A stretch of 47,817 bases of DNA from Flavobacterium sp. (GCF_027490375.1 NZ_JAIXYH010000071.1:1-47817), one strand, 5' to 3'; counted from the stretch's first letter, positions 15,991 through 24,374 are shown. Translations and numbers: made by a program. Notes: generated by a model from the letters alone, not told the origin.

Positions 15991-17978
15991 ATGGTGATTG
16001 CTCCACGCTCGCGAACACTGTAAAAACGAATACGATTTGCGCTGCAGCTTTCTTTCCACATTCGTTCTAAATAAAGCGGAACATCGGCGCAAGCCACCAC
16101 ATACTCTGGTTGGTATTGCTCGATCAATCGCTGTACATTGATTCGTGCCGCCTTATTTAGAATGAAGATATGTGCGTTGCGAAGCGATTCATCTACAAAA
16201 TTTGTGTCCACATACACCAATTGCTTTCCTTTTACTCGAAAATAATGCTTCGACGAAGCGAAACTCCAATCACGAACTTTTGCTTGGCGCACATAATCAT
16301 TCAAAACAGATTGACTAGTAGATCTCTTCGCAGTAAAAACAGTTGCGCGATCATTCTTTTGTTCAATTAAAATTGGTGCCGACCGTTGATACACTACCGT
16401 TAAAGTATGCGTATCAGATAAAATTAATTTCTCCGCTAAACTTCCGACTTGAAAACTTAGCAACATCACACCTACTGCATAGAGATATTTGTAACGTCTA
16501 GTAATACAGTACAAGATCAAAAAAACCAGCAAAAAATAGGTTAGCAGACATTGCCAGCCTGAAAAAGATATGTTCTCAAAAACCAACTGCCTGAAATCAG
16601 ATAGAAAGGCTACACAGCTGTTCATACCATCAATTAAAAACGAAACTACTTTTGCGTAAAAGTCCGGTATAACTGTAAACAAACTAATCATTACAGCTAA
16701 AGTTGCTGCTATCATAACTATTCCCAAAACAGGAATTAAAATCAAATTCGAAATCAAAAATAAAAACGAAAACTGATGAAAATAGAGTACTGTTAATGGT
16801 GCTGTGCCCAGTTGTGCTGCGAGTGAAACACTCATCAAATCACGAAAGTAGTTCACAATTCGAAATTTGCTTTCAAACAAGGAAGAGAAACGCGGTTGCA
16901 GAATTAAAATCGATAGCAACGACAAATAACTTAATTGAAATCCAACGTCGAATAAATAAACCGGATGAATCGCCAATAAAATTACTGCCGAGGCAATGAG
17001 TGTATGAATGGAATTTGTTTTGCGGTTGATGAACTTCCCAATCAAAACAAAGGACACCATAAATACCGAACGTACAACCGAAGGACCAAATCCTGCTAAA
17101 AAAGCAAACAGCCACAAAATCAGCAGCAAAGTCAGTAATTTACCGAAGCGCCAAGCAGGCGTGTTTGGTAATTTGTTCAAAAACGCATACATACAAAGCA
17201 CCAAAATGCCAATATGCAAACCACTAACCGATAAAATATGAACGGCGCCGGCAACGCGATATTCCTCCGTGACGTTATCACTCATTCCTTGCTGCTGCCC
17301 TAAAACAAGTGCCATAAGCATGGCTTGCACGTTTGCCGACAATTGGCTGCGCGATAAGTTTTGCTCAGCGGTATTGCGCCACGATTCGGCAACGGTTCGA
17401 ATACTCCAATCTGTCGAACGAGCAGTGGTGTACGCACAACGGTTCAAATAAATCTGCGCACTAATACCCTTCCGATTTAAATACGCTTTGTAATCAAAAG
17501 CTCCTGGATTTTTTGGAGGCTGCAACTTTGAAAAACGACCGTACGTATGAACGATACGTCCAATGGCAACGGCTGTGTCGGCTTCCGAAACGTATACAAC
17601 TGCATTTCCTAAATACGCTTTCTCTTTAGTTCGATAAACTTTAGCATAAAAACGTTTGTTGTTTGAACTGTTTCGTAGGCGTTCAAAAGGCTTTATCAAA
17701 ACGTGTTCAGGTTTGTTAAATTGAAAATTAGAAACCTGATTACGGCTGTACAGGCCCGTACAAATTGCTCCACAAAAAAGCGCTAGAAAGTACATCGCAA
17801 GGCTTCGAAATGTACCGCGGGTATCGAATGCACTGCGAAACTTTCCGACCGAAAACCAACAAAGCAGCAGACTCGCCGGAACTAACAACAGCAACGGAAT
17901 CGCACAAAAGAAACCCAGCACGATTCCTATAAGAAACGCAACTGCTGTTTTCGATATTGGAAATTGCAACTGATTCAT
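15984..17978 (-). CDS. comEC: ComEC/Rec2-family membrane protein, short form
   Basis: The 664-residue inner-membrane protein has a DUF4131-like N-terminal region (about 15-180) with its OB-like soluble part. The competence domain begins near 210 and carries the conserved HILSVSGLHIG (GLHIG at 253-257) and FGPSVVRSVFM motifs. After the last membrane helix (about 515) only about 140 soluble residues remain, without the metallo-beta-lactamase HxHxDH motif found in long ComEC proteins. This short form is usual in Bacteroidota. In competent bacteria ComEC forms the channel that takes up single-stranded DNA; no other competence gene is nearby. A terminator with a UUCG loop sits six bases before its start. 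Confidence 0.88.
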   Translation of the reverse strand: MNQLQFPISKTAVAFLIGIVLGFFCAIPLLLLVPASLLLCWFSVGKFRSAFDTRGTFRSLAMYFLALFCGAICTGLYSRNQVSNFQFNKPEHVLIKPFERLRNSSNNKRFYAKVYRTKEKAYLGNAVVYVSEADTAVAIGRIVHTYGRFSKLQPPKNPGAFDYKAYLNRKGISAQIYLNRCAYTTARSTDWSIRTVAESWRNTAEQNLSRSQLSANVQAMLMALVLGQQQGMSDNVTEEYRVAGAVHILSVSGLHIGILVLCMYAFLNKLPNTPAWRFGKLLTLLLILWLFAFLAGFGPSVVRSVFMVSFVLIGKFINRKTNSIHTLIASAVILLAIHPVYLFDVGFQLSYLSLLSILILQPRFSSLFESKFRIVNYFRDLMSVSLAAQLGTAPLTVLYFHQFSFLFLISNLILIPVLGIVMIAATLAVMISLFTVIPDFYAKVVSFLIDGMNSCVAFLSDFRQLVFENISFSGWQCLLTYFLLVFLILYCITRRYKYLYAVGVMLLSFQVGSLAEKLILSDTHTLTVVYQRSAPILIEQKNDRATVFTAKRSTSQSVLNDYVRQAKVRDWSFASSKHYFRVKGKQLVYVDTNFVDESLRNAHIFILNKAARINVQRLIEQYQPEYVVACADVPLYLERMWKESCSANRIRFYSVRERGAITIK

Positions 17979-18106
17979 GAGAAAAAAAGGAGCCGAAGCT
18001 CCTTTTACAATTAAATAACCCAGTCGAAATCAGCAAAGGCCTTCCACTTAATTATCTACGTGGCATGAGATTGGATGTTTCGGAAAACAATCGCTTCTTT
18101 CAACAC
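17979..18106 (-). ncRNA. Candidate structured small RNA upstream of comEC
   Basis: The spacer between the NlpC/P60 terminator (18137-18155) and comEC can form an ordered RNA on the minus strand. A one-mismatch -7 element (TACTTTTA, 18109-18116) is followed by GUUGAAA (18098-18104), which pairs with UUUCGAC (18023-18029) and encloses two hairpins: GAUU/AAUC with GUUU/AAAC stacked inside, and CCAC/GUGG. It ends in a classic terminator, GGAGC-UUCG-GCUCC with a U run. No reading frame fits. It could be a 6S-like or other regulatory RNA, or merely a long comEC leader; I have no homology evidence. Confidence 0.4.
17982..18006 (-). terminator. Intrinsic terminator with UUCG tetraloop
   Basis: On the minus strand a perfect AAAAGGAGC/GCTCCTTTT stem (18006-17985) closes on TTCG and runs into seven T residues, just before the comEC start codon. 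Confidence 0.75.
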
Positions 18107-18124
18107 GGTAAAAGTAAAAGGGTC

Positions 18125-18155
18125 GGAAAAAATAATTTTACGGAAAAACCGTAAA
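18125..18155 (-). terminator. Terminator of the NlpC/P60 gene
   Basis: A minus-strand hairpin TTTACGG-TTTTT-CCGTAAA (18155-18137), 11 bases after the stop codon, is followed by ATTATTTTTT. Confidence 0.65.
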
Positions 18156-18166
18156 TTTCAAAAAAA

Positions 18167-18889
18167 TTACGCTTTGTTCGGAATTCGGTTTATTTGAACG
18201 AAACTCCTTTTGTAATAAGGCTCTTTTGTAGAAGAAATTATAACGCCTTTATTAGTCGACGAGTGAATGAATTTAATTTCATCGCCGATAATCTCGACAA
18301 CCATACCCACGTGATTGATGACGCTTCGTCCGTTGGTTTTGAAAAAAATCAAATCGCCGGCTTGTACATCGGCTAAATCAACTTTTTCACCTACTTGCGC
18401 CATTTCGTGGGAACTTCGCGGCATTTTGATATCAAAAATATTGAGTACCGCAGTTACCATGCCCGAGCAGTCCATACCTGCAGGAGTGGTTCCACCACCG
18501 CGGTAACGAACGCCGAGAAATCCCATAGCATTATTGATCATTTGGTTGCCCAAATAATTTGTGAAAGACGGAAACACCAAGTCGGAATCGGGTTCTTCAT
18601 TGATGATATTCTTTTTTGAAGGCTTTGCTTGTGGTTTAGGTTTTGCAACCGCAACTTCGGGTTTCGGAGCTGGTTTCTGAGTTGCTGCTGGCTTTGTTAC
18701 GGCCGGAACTTTTTGCGTTGCTGCAGACGTTTCAGTAGAAGTTTTTGTTGCAGCAGGCGACGTAGTTTCTGTACGCGGTTGGTAAACGCCTTTTTTCATG
18801 GCTTGCTTCTTAGACGTAATAATTTGCGACGAACCCACAAATGTGAACATCAAAAAGGAAATCAGAAAAAAGAATCTCAATCGCGTCAT
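18167..18889 (-). CDS. C40 family (NlpC/P60) peptidoglycan hydrolase
   Basis: The 240-residue exported protein has a signal sequence (about 1-21). A low-complexity linker rich in Thr, Ala, Pro and Lys (about 35-95) is followed by an NlpC/P60 domain (about 112-238). The catalytic triad is visible: Cys141 in GMDCSGMV, His193 in VINHVGMV and His209 in FIHSS. Such enzymes cut gamma-D-Glu-diamino acid bonds in peptidoglycan stem peptides. The linker suggests it spans or is tethered in the periplasm. It has its own promoter (18990-18997), a leader of nearly 100 bases with a hairpin, and a terminator directly downstream. Confidence 0.92.
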   Translation of the reverse strand: MTRLRFFFLISFLMFTFVGSSQIITSKKQAMKKGVYQPRTETTSPAATKTSTETSAATQKVPAVTKPAATQKPAPKPEVAVAKPKPQAKPSKKNIINEEPDSDLVFPSFTNYLGNQMINNAMGFLGVRYRGGGTTPAGMDCSGMVTAVLNIFDIKMPRSSHEMAQVGEKVDLADVQAGDLIFFKTNGRSVINHVGMVVEIIGDEIKFIHSSTNKGVIISSTKEPYYKRSFVQINRIPNKA

Positions 18890-18952
18890 AGTTTACTTTT
18901 TATTTTTCAGACGATGTCTTTAGCTTTATTAATAAAACTGTGTCGGAGCATA

Positions 18953-18971
18953 ACGGCAAAATTCGTGCCGT
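18953..18971 (-). promoter_or_regulatory. Leader hairpin upstream of the NlpC/P60 gene
   Basis: ACGGCA (18953-18958) and TGCCGT (18966-18971) form a perfect 6-bp stem in the predicted 5' leader, midway between promoter and start codon. There is no T run, so it is not a plain terminator. Confidence 0.35.
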
Positions 18972-18989
18972 AGTACATTACTCGGACCG

Positions 18990-18997
18990 CAAAAATA
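18990..18997 (-). promoter_or_regulatory. -7 element TATTTTTG for the NlpC/P60 gene
   Basis: It is a perfect minus-strand TAnnTTTG, 100 bases before the start codon, in the 152-base spacer after lpxB. Confidence 0.5.
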
Positions 18998-19041
18998 GAA
19001 ATAATTGCCTGAATTTCGATTCGAAAAAATCTTAATAACTG

Positions 19042-20163
19042 TTAATTAACAACTTGCAAATCGGCGAGAATCAATTCCGCTGTGCGTCGACTCGCACCGA
19101 AACTCCCCAGTTTTGCAATCAATGCCTCGTAATCGTGCAACATTTTCGCGCGGTGTTCCGGAGCTAAGCAGCGATCTAGCTCCGACTTTAAATTCTTTTC
19201 ATTAAACCGATCTTGTATCAATTCGGTTACAATTTCTCGATCCATGATCAAATTCACCAACGAAATATATTTCAAAGTCAAAATACGTTTTGCAATTTGA
19301 TAGGAAATAAAACTACCGCGATAGCAAACAACTTCGGGAACTTTGAACAAAGCCGTTTCTAATGTTGCCGTTCCAGAGGTTACCAAAGCAGCAGTAGCGT
19401 GATGCAGCAAATCGTAAGTAACGCCAAAGAGTAGCTTCACTTGATAATTGGAAATAAACTTTTTGTAAAACGCTGCTTCTTGCCCAGGCGCTCCTGCAAT
19501 GACAAACTCGTATTGCGGATAATACGCTACCATCTTAAGCATCTGCGCAAGCATTTTCTCGATTTCTTGCTTTCTACTACCTGGCAAGAAAACAATCTTC
19601 GGTTTGTTGTTTAATTGATGCTTGGCGCAGAAGGTGTCGAAATCGTCGTAACTGCGCTGAGCCATCGCATCCAACAAAGGATGTCCGACGTAATCCACTT
19701 TAAATTGGTGTTTGTCTTCGTAAAACGATTTCTCAAACGGTAAAATAACAAACATGCGATCTACATCTCGCTTTATCGCCTTAATCCTACTTTCTTTCCA
19801 AGCCCAAATTTGTGGCGATATATAATAATGTACGCGAATGCCATTTTGTTTCGCCCACTTGGCAATTCGCATATTAAAACCGGGATAATCGATTAAAATC
19901 AATACATCGGGTTTAAATACGGCGATATCATTTTTGCAAAAAGCAATATTCTTTAAAATTGTTCCCAGATTCTTTACCACCTCAGCAAAACCCATGAACG
20001 CTAAGTCACGGTAGTTTTTTACCACCTTCGCTCCCGCACTTTTCATCAATTCGCCACCCCATGCGCGAATTTCAGCTTGGACATCGAGCTGCACCAATTC
20101 TTTAATCAAATTCGAACCGTGTAAATCGCCCGAAGCCTCTCCAGCTATAATGTAATATTTCAT
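19042..20163 (-). CDS. lpxB: Lipid-A-disaccharide synthase
   Basis: This 373-residue GT19 glycosyltransferase joins UDP-2,3-diacylglucosamine and lipid X to give the lipid A disaccharide at the inner face of the cytoplasmic membrane. The N-terminus has the family start YYIIAGEASGDLHGSNL (split after GEASGD). IDYPGFNMRIAKWAK, YYISPQIWAW, VGHPLLD and FLPGSRKQEI are all family blocks, and the donor-binding region includes TSGTATLE and EVVCYRGS. The length is normal. It is last in the unit surE-small membrane gene-lpxB. The short UDP-binding and substrate motifs are intact. Confidence 0.96.
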   Translation of the reverse strand: MKYYIIAGEASGDLHGSNLIKELVQLDVQAEIRAWGGELMKSAGAKVVKNYRDLAFMGFAEVVKNLGTILKNIAFCKNDIAVFKPDVLILIDYPGFNMRIAKWAKQNGIRVHYYISPQIWAWKESRIKAIKRDVDRMFVILPFEKSFYEDKHQFKVDYVGHPLLDAMAQRSYDDFDTFCAKHQLNNKPKIVFLPGSRKQEIEKMLAQMLKMVAYYPQYEFVIAGAPGQEAAFYKKFISNYQVKLLFGVTYDLLHHATAALVTSGTATLETALFKVPEVVCYRGSFISYQIAKRILTLKYISLVNLIMDREIVTELIQDRFNEKNLKSELDRCLAPEHRAKMLHDYEALIAKLGSFGASRRTAELILADLQVVN

Positions 20164-20164
20164 G

Positions 20165-20440
20165 TTACAGGAACAAAGTTAAAAGCGTAAGCAAAATGGC
20201 ACCCAGTACAATACCACGCGCCAGAAAATCGCGCTTCTTGTACATCAACCAAAAAAATAGTCCCAAGTTTGGGATACTGCAAATGGTAATAAGTTTTCCC
20301 AACTTATGCTGCTGATGAAGCAATTCAAGTCCAGGCAAATAACTATACGGTGTTAGCAAATAGATAAACAATACCGACGTTACTACTGTCAGAAGTATTG
20401 CCAATAGCGCTCCAATAATAAGTTCTTTCCAATTACTCAT
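20165..20440 (-). CDS. Small three-helix membrane protein between surE and lpxB
   Basis: The 91-residue protein has three predicted membrane segments (about 7-29, 47-62 and 70-90) and few charged residues except KKRD between the last two. I do not recognise a named family. Its start overlaps the surE 3' end by eight bases and its stop is one base before the lpxB start, so it is firmly embedded in this operon. A similar small gene in the same place is familiar in flavobacteria. A role linked to lipid A synthesis or membrane topology is only suggested by position. Confidence 0.75.
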   Translation of the reverse strand: MSNWKELIIGALLAILLTVVTSVLFIYLLTPYSYLPGLELLHQQHKLGKLITICSIPNLGLFFWLMYKKRDFLARGIVLGAILLTLLTLFL

Positions 20441-21215
20441 TCCAATTCCATGTATTAAGTTCTGAAATGGCGTGATGCGCCGTTAAATCGAACTGCGTCG
20501 GAACAATCGAAACGTAGCCTGCTTCCAAAGCATGCTCATCCGTATCGGTTCCCTGATCCAAATTTACAAAGGTTCCGGTAAGCCAGTAATAACTTTTCCC
20601 TAATGGCGAAACGCGCTTATCGAACTTTTCTTGCCACATAGCATTTGCCTGCCTGCAGATCTTTACTCCTAGAAACTCCTTGTCCGGATGCGGAAAGTTC
20701 ACATTTAAAACCACACCTTTAGGTAATCCGTTTGCCAAAACCTGAGCCGCAATACTGCGAACAAAAGGTCGGCACGGCTCAAAGTTTGCATCCCAGTTGT
20801 AATCGCTGAGCGAAAATCCAATAGCAGGTATACCTTCGATCCCAGCTTCTACAGCCGCGCTCATCGTTCCCGAGTAAATAACATTGATCGACGCATTACT
20901 GCCGTGATTGATTCCCGAAACACACAAATCGGGCTTTCGATGCAAGATTTCATTTACAGCAAATTTCACACAATCTACCGGCGTACCCGAACAACTGAAC
21001 TCTTCAAAACTACCGTCGTTGCTCAACTTTTGCAGATACAGTGTATTGTTAATCGTAATTGCATGTCCCGTGGCACTTTGTGGTTTGTCGGGCGCCACAA
21101 CTAAAACATCGCCAAGTAAACACATTTCCGAAATTAGCGTACGAATGCCGGGTGCGGTAACCCCATCGTCGTTGGTAACTAGAATTAAAGGCCTGCTTGT
21201 TTCACTAGACTGCAT
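20433..21215 (-). CDS. surE: 5'/3'-nucleotidase SurE
   Basis: The 260-residue metal-dependent phosphatase acts on nucleoside monophosphates and is linked to stationary-phase survival. The signature N-terminus LILVTNDDGVTAPGI carries the two metal-binding aspartates. VAPDKPQSATGHAITI (phosphate contact region), SGTPVDCVKFAV and SGINHGSNASINVIYSGTMSAA, split here across strands, give the rest of the active site. Length is typical. It is the first gene of the surE-small membrane gene-lpxB unit; a perfect -7 element lies 52 bases upstream in a spacer shared with the divergent Prc protease gene. Confidence 0.95.
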   Translation of the reverse strand: MQSSETSRPLILVTNDDGVTAPGIRTLISEMCLLGDVLVVAPDKPQSATGHAITINNTLYLQKLSNDGSFEEFSCSGTPVDCVKFAVNEILHRKPDLCVSGINHGSNASINVIYSGTMSAAVEAGIEGIPAIGFSLSDYNWDANFEPCRPFVRSIAAQVLANGLPKGVVLNVNFPHPDKEFLGVKICRQANAMWQEKFDKRVSPLGKSYYWLTGTFVNLDQGTDTDEHALEAGYVSIVPTQFDLTAHHAISELNTWNWNE

Positions 21216-21263
21216 GACAACTATTGTTTAAATTTGTAACGAACGCGAAGACATTGCGTCAAA

Positions 21264-21290
21264 CCCCAAAAATAACTAATTTTAGTGGGG
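21264..21290 (-). promoter_or_regulatory. surE promoter region with inverted repeat
   Basis: The minus-strand -7 element TATTTTTG (21267-21274) lies inside an inverted repeat CCCC...GGGG (21264-21267 with 21287-21290) extended by AAAA/TTTT. A TTG about 16 bases upstream could be the -33 element. Confidence 0.5.
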
Positions 21291-21348
21291 CAACTAAGCT
21301 GATTTCGCTTCCGATTCGTTTCTGACACCAAAATGCACTAACAATCAA

Positions 21349-21371
21349 TAAACCAAACAGTTATTGGTTTA
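21349..21371. promoter_or_regulatory. Inverted repeat TAAACCAA-N7-TTGGTTTA, possible operator
   Basis: A perfect 8-bp inverted repeat with a 7-base spacer sits in the middle of the surE/prc divergent spacer, about 45 bases upstream of the prc -7 element. The form suits a dimeric DNA-binding protein. Confidence 0.4.
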
Positions 21372-21416
21372 ACAAAAAATTATAGCGCAGCAAAAAGTAT
21401 CGGCACGGTTTTTACT

Positions 21417-21424
21417 TACCTTAG
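21417..21424 (+). promoter_or_regulatory. -7 element TACCTTAG for prc
   Basis: It has one mismatch to TAnnTTTG and ends 12 bases before the ATG at 21437. Confidence 0.4.
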
Positions 21425-21436
21425 TTATTGTTTTAG

Positions 21437-23605
21437 ATGAAAACTCTGATAGATTTTATGAAAAAGAATTTTAAGATAATCGCAGCACTATTAGTGCTTT
21501 GCGTGGCATTGTGGTCGTTTTTTCCAAAGTCGTCCAACAATGATGAAAAAGACAAATTACTACTCGAATTGCTTGCCTTTGTATTACAAAAAGGACATTA
21601 TGATCCGAAAAACATCGACGATAATTTCAGTAAAAGCGTGTACAAAGAGTACATCGAGGCGCTCGATCCAGCGAAACGCTTTTTCCTAGCATCGGATATC
21701 GAAGAGTTTAAAAAATACGAATTGGAAATCGACGATCAAATCAATAATAAAGATCTGACATTTTTTAATCTCACTTACAATCGTTTGATGGAACGCATGC
21801 AAGAAAGCAAATCGTTTTACAAAGATCTGCTCGCAAAACCGTTCAATTACGACGAAAACGAGACGTTTGATACCGATTACGAGAAAATGCCCTACGCGAA
21901 CTCAATCAGTGCGCTCAAAGATCGTTGGAGAAAACAAATCAAGCTCGGAACCTTGTCGTCTTTAACCGATAAACTTAAATTGGAAGAAGACAAAGCAAAA
22001 GCCGATGCAAACTATAAAGCAAAATCGTATGCCGATTTAGAAAAAGAAACCCGCGAAAGCTCTGAAAAATCGCTCGACGATTATTTCAGCTTTGTAAAAG
22101 ATTTGAACCGCGAAGACTGGTTTGCCATCTTCGTTAATTCTATTGCCGAAGGTTTTGATCCGCATACCAACTACTTTGCACCGGAAGATAAAGACAAATT
22201 CGACCTCAGTATTTCGGGAACTCTCGAAGGAATTGGTGCCCGTTTACAAAAGAAAAACGACTTCACTGAAATTACAGAACTCATTTCTGGCGGACCTGCT
22301 TGGCGCGATAAACAACTCGAACCCGGCGACGTGATCATGAAAGTGGCACAAGGCGCTGCCGAACCCGTTGACGTTGTGGGTATGCGTCTCGACGATGTCG
22401 TGAAGAAAATTAAAGGTAAAAAAGGAACCGAAGTGCGCTTAACTGTGAAGAAAGTAGACGGTTCGATTAAAGTAATTTCGATCATTCGCGATGTGGTTGA
22501 AATCGAAGAAACTTACGCTAAATCGAGCGTGGTAGAGAAAGACGGCAAACGTTACGGCATCATCCACCTTCCGAAATTTTACATCGATTTTGAAAACAAA
22601 GACCGTCGCGATGCTGCCAAAGACGTTGCGTTGGAAATCGAACGTTTGAAAAAAGAAAATATCGACGGCTTGGTCATGGATTTGCGCGATAACGGCGGAG
22701 GATCCCTACGAACTGTGGTTGATATCGCTGGTTTGTTTATTGATAAAGGTCCGGTAGTTCAAGTGAAATCGGCAGGTAAAGAACAGGAAGTTTTAGCTGA
22801 TACCGACTCGCGCGTTCAATGGGACGGTCCGCTGGTACTTATGATCAATAACTTCTCGGCTTCGGCTTCGGAAATTCTGGCTGCTGCGATGCAAGATTAC
22901 GGTCGTGGCGTAGTTATCGGAAGCAAGCAATCGTACGGAAAAGGAACAGTTCAAAACGTAATCGACCTCAACCAATTGGTTCGAAACAGCTCGGTGGGCG
23001 ATTTAGGCGCGGTGAAAACTACAACGCAAAAGTTCTACCGCATTAACGGCGGCTCTACGCAACTAAAAGGTGTGAGCAGCGATGTGAGCATTCCAGATCG
23101 CTACAGTTATATCGAAATTGGCGAGCGCGACATGCCTAATGCAATGGCGTGGGACAAAATTGCACCCGCCGATTACAAAACGTCGACATATAAAACGGCC
23201 ATTCAAGCGGCTATCGAAAACAGTAAAAAGCGTGTGGCGGCGAGCAAACAGTTTCAGCTTATCGATCAAAATGCCAAATGGTTGAGCAAGCGCAAAGACG
23301 AATTGGTGTACAGTTTAAATTTACAACAGTTCAAAAAAGAGCAAGATCAGCTGGAAAACGAATCGAAAAGATACAAGTCGATTAACGATTACAAAACCAA
23401 CTACGTGTATAAATCGTTGCCTTACGAGTTGGCGCAAATCGAAAAAGACAGTATTCTGAAAGAAAAACGCAACCGTTGGCACGAGCAACTTCAGAAAGAT
23501 GCGTACATGGAAGAAGCGCTTAACGTTTTGAGCGATTTAAACAACGTGTCGGGAACCAAGCCCGTGGTAAACGTAAAGAAGAAAGAAAAAGCAATTAAAT
23601 CGTAA
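21437..23605 (+). CDS. prc: Carboxy-terminal processing protease (Prc/Tsp type, S41)
   Basis: This 722-residue periplasmic serine protease degrades or trims proteins from their C-termini. One membrane anchor or signal (about 12-29) is followed by the long helical Tsp N-terminal region (about 40-240), a PDZ domain (about 255-345, with GIGARLQ and LEPGDVI), and the S41 catalytic core. The dyad is a serine within SASAS (474-478) and Lys502 in YGKGTVQ; LRDNGGGSL (416-424) is the conserved glycine loop. A C-terminal DUF3340-like region rich in lysine completes the protein. This matches E. coli Prc in order and size. It is divergent from surE. Repeat copy C starts at its stop codon. Confidence 0.93.
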   Translation: MKTLIDFMKKNFKIIAALLVLCVALWSFFPKSSNNDEKDKLLLELLAFVLQKGHYDPKNIDDNFSKSVYKEYIEALDPAKRFFLASDIEEFKKYELEIDDQINNKDLTFFNLTYNRLMERMQESKSFYKDLLAKPFNYDENETFDTDYEKMPYANSISALKDRWRKQIKLGTLSSLTDKLKLEEDKAKADANYKAKSYADLEKETRESSEKSLDDYFSFVKDLNREDWFAIFVNSIAEGFDPHTNYFAPEDKDKFDLSISGTLEGIGARLQKKNDFTEITELISGGPAWRDKQLEPGDVIMKVAQGAAEPVDVVGMRLDDVVKKIKGKKGTEVRLTVKKVDGSIKVISIIRDVVEIEETYAKSSVVEKDGKRYGIIHLPKFYIDFENKDRRDAAKDVALEIERLKKENIDGLVMDLRDNGGGSLRTVVDIAGLFIDKGPVVQVKSAGKEQEVLADTDSRVQWDGPLVLMINNFSASASEILAAAMQDYGRGVVIGSKQSYGKGTVQNVIDLNQLVRNSSVGDLGAVKTTTQKFYRINGGSTQLKGVSSDVSIPDRYSYIEIGERDMPNAMAWDKIAPADYKTSTYKTAIQAAIENSKKRVAASKQFQLIDQNAKWLSKRKDELVYSLNLQQFKKEQDQLENESKRYKSINDYKTNYVYKSLPYELAQIEKDSILKEKRNRWHEQLQKDAYMEEALNVLSDLNNVSGTKPVVNVKKKEKAIKS

Positions 23606-23850
23606 TTTTTTTCTGGGCGTTCCGACAAAACAGCTAACCGCAGTAGTACACGAACCGTATAAAAGTTTATGCCCGTTCACTACTGCGGTTTGCTATTTTT
23701 GCCGTCAGGCCATGCGCTGATATAAATTTGGTCAAAAGCCATTGGTACAACGCCAGGGCAAGCTTCCGTTGGTCGCTTTCCCTTGTCGGTACCAAAAGCC
23801 TTTTGCCAGCAATTTATACCGCTGCTGTCCTTAACGCAGAAAATCGTAAC
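23604..23850 (+). repeat. Dispersed two-hairpin intergenic repeat, copy C
   Basis: This is the longest copy. The head TTTTTTCTGGGCGTTCC is followed by arm 1, a perfect 12-bp stem (AACCGCAGTAGT 23636-23647 with ACTACTGCGGTT 23679-23690). The linker GTCAGGCCATGCGCT (about 23704-23718) leads to arm 2 (TATAAATT 23721-23728 with AATTTATA 23811-23818, continuing inward with mismatches), capped by AGC-TTCCGTTGGTC-GCT at 23761-23777. The tail CCGCTGCTGTCCTTAACGCA lies about 23819-23838. It separates prc from the small membrane gene. Confidence 0.85.
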
Positions 23851-23862
23851 ACAAAAATCATC

Positions 23863-24168
23863 ATGAATAAATCACCTCAAATGAGTTTCCCAAAACGCGC
23901 GTTCTCTATCATTGTCCTTATCGTTGCGTTTTTGTGTTTACCACTCATTCTAATGCAATTTACCGACGAAATTTACTGGACTTCAGCCGATTTCCTTGCC
24001 ATGGCTGGCATACTTCTCGGCTTTTGGCTTTTTCTTGAAATCTTGTACCGTTTCGTTCACAAAAAAGCGCAACGAATTCTAGTGGGATTCATTGTACTAA
24101 TCGTTTTTATACTGATATGGGCGGAACTAGCCGTAGGTATTTTCAACTCGCCGTTCGCCGGAAACTGA
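23863..24168 (+). CDS. Small three-helix membrane protein of unknown function
   Basis: From ATG 23863 the protein has 101 residues with three membrane segments (about 14-33, 43-62 and 72-94). Conserved-looking features are LMQFTDEIYWTSADFLAMAGILLG, split by the second helix, and the end IWAELAVGIF. A longer frame beginning at GTG/ATG positions near 23728 would run through repeat copy C and is rejected. I know this type of short membrane protein from many Bacteroidota, always annotated hypothetical. It is enclosed by repeat copies C and D in inverted orientation, with only 12 bases from the end of copy C to the start codon, so its promoter must lie within the repeat. Confidence 0.8.
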   Translation: MNKSPQMSFPKRAFSIIVLIVAFLCLPLILMQFTDEIYWTSADFLAMAGILLGFWLFLEILYRFVHKKAQRILVGFIVLIVFILIWAELAVGIFNSPFAGN

Positions 24169-24184
24169 TTTCAGGACAATGATT

Positions 24185-24374
24185 GCCCGCGTGAGGTGGC
24201 AACGCGAAAATAGAAAAACCGCCAGCGCTATTGCTACTTTTTACAACTGGCGACCAGCGGAAGCCCATTTGTAAAAAAAGAGTAGCAAAGCACTGGCGAT
24301 TTTACTATTGCAGCAGCGCAACCGACCCCGCTCTATGTATTTCCACTAAATAGCGGGGGCACGCCCAACTACAA
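24185..24374 (-). repeat. Dispersed two-hairpin intergenic repeat, copy D (inverted)
   Basis: Read on the minus strand it has the head GTTGGGCGTGCC, arm 1 (plus-strand CCCCGCT 24326-24332 with AGCGGGG 24352-24358), a GTCGG linker with GCGCTGCTG, and a long arm 2 (about 24220-24298). The apical loop TTCCGCTGGTC is closed here by GGC/GCC instead of AGC/GCT. The tail CCTCACGCGGGC is a variant of the CCTTAACGCGG end of other copies. Confidence 0.8.

Noticed and set aside
23728..23862. N-terminal extension of the small membrane protein
   Set aside because: It runs through the arm-2 hairpin of repeat copy C and has no protein-like character. ATG 23863 gives a compact three-helix protein.
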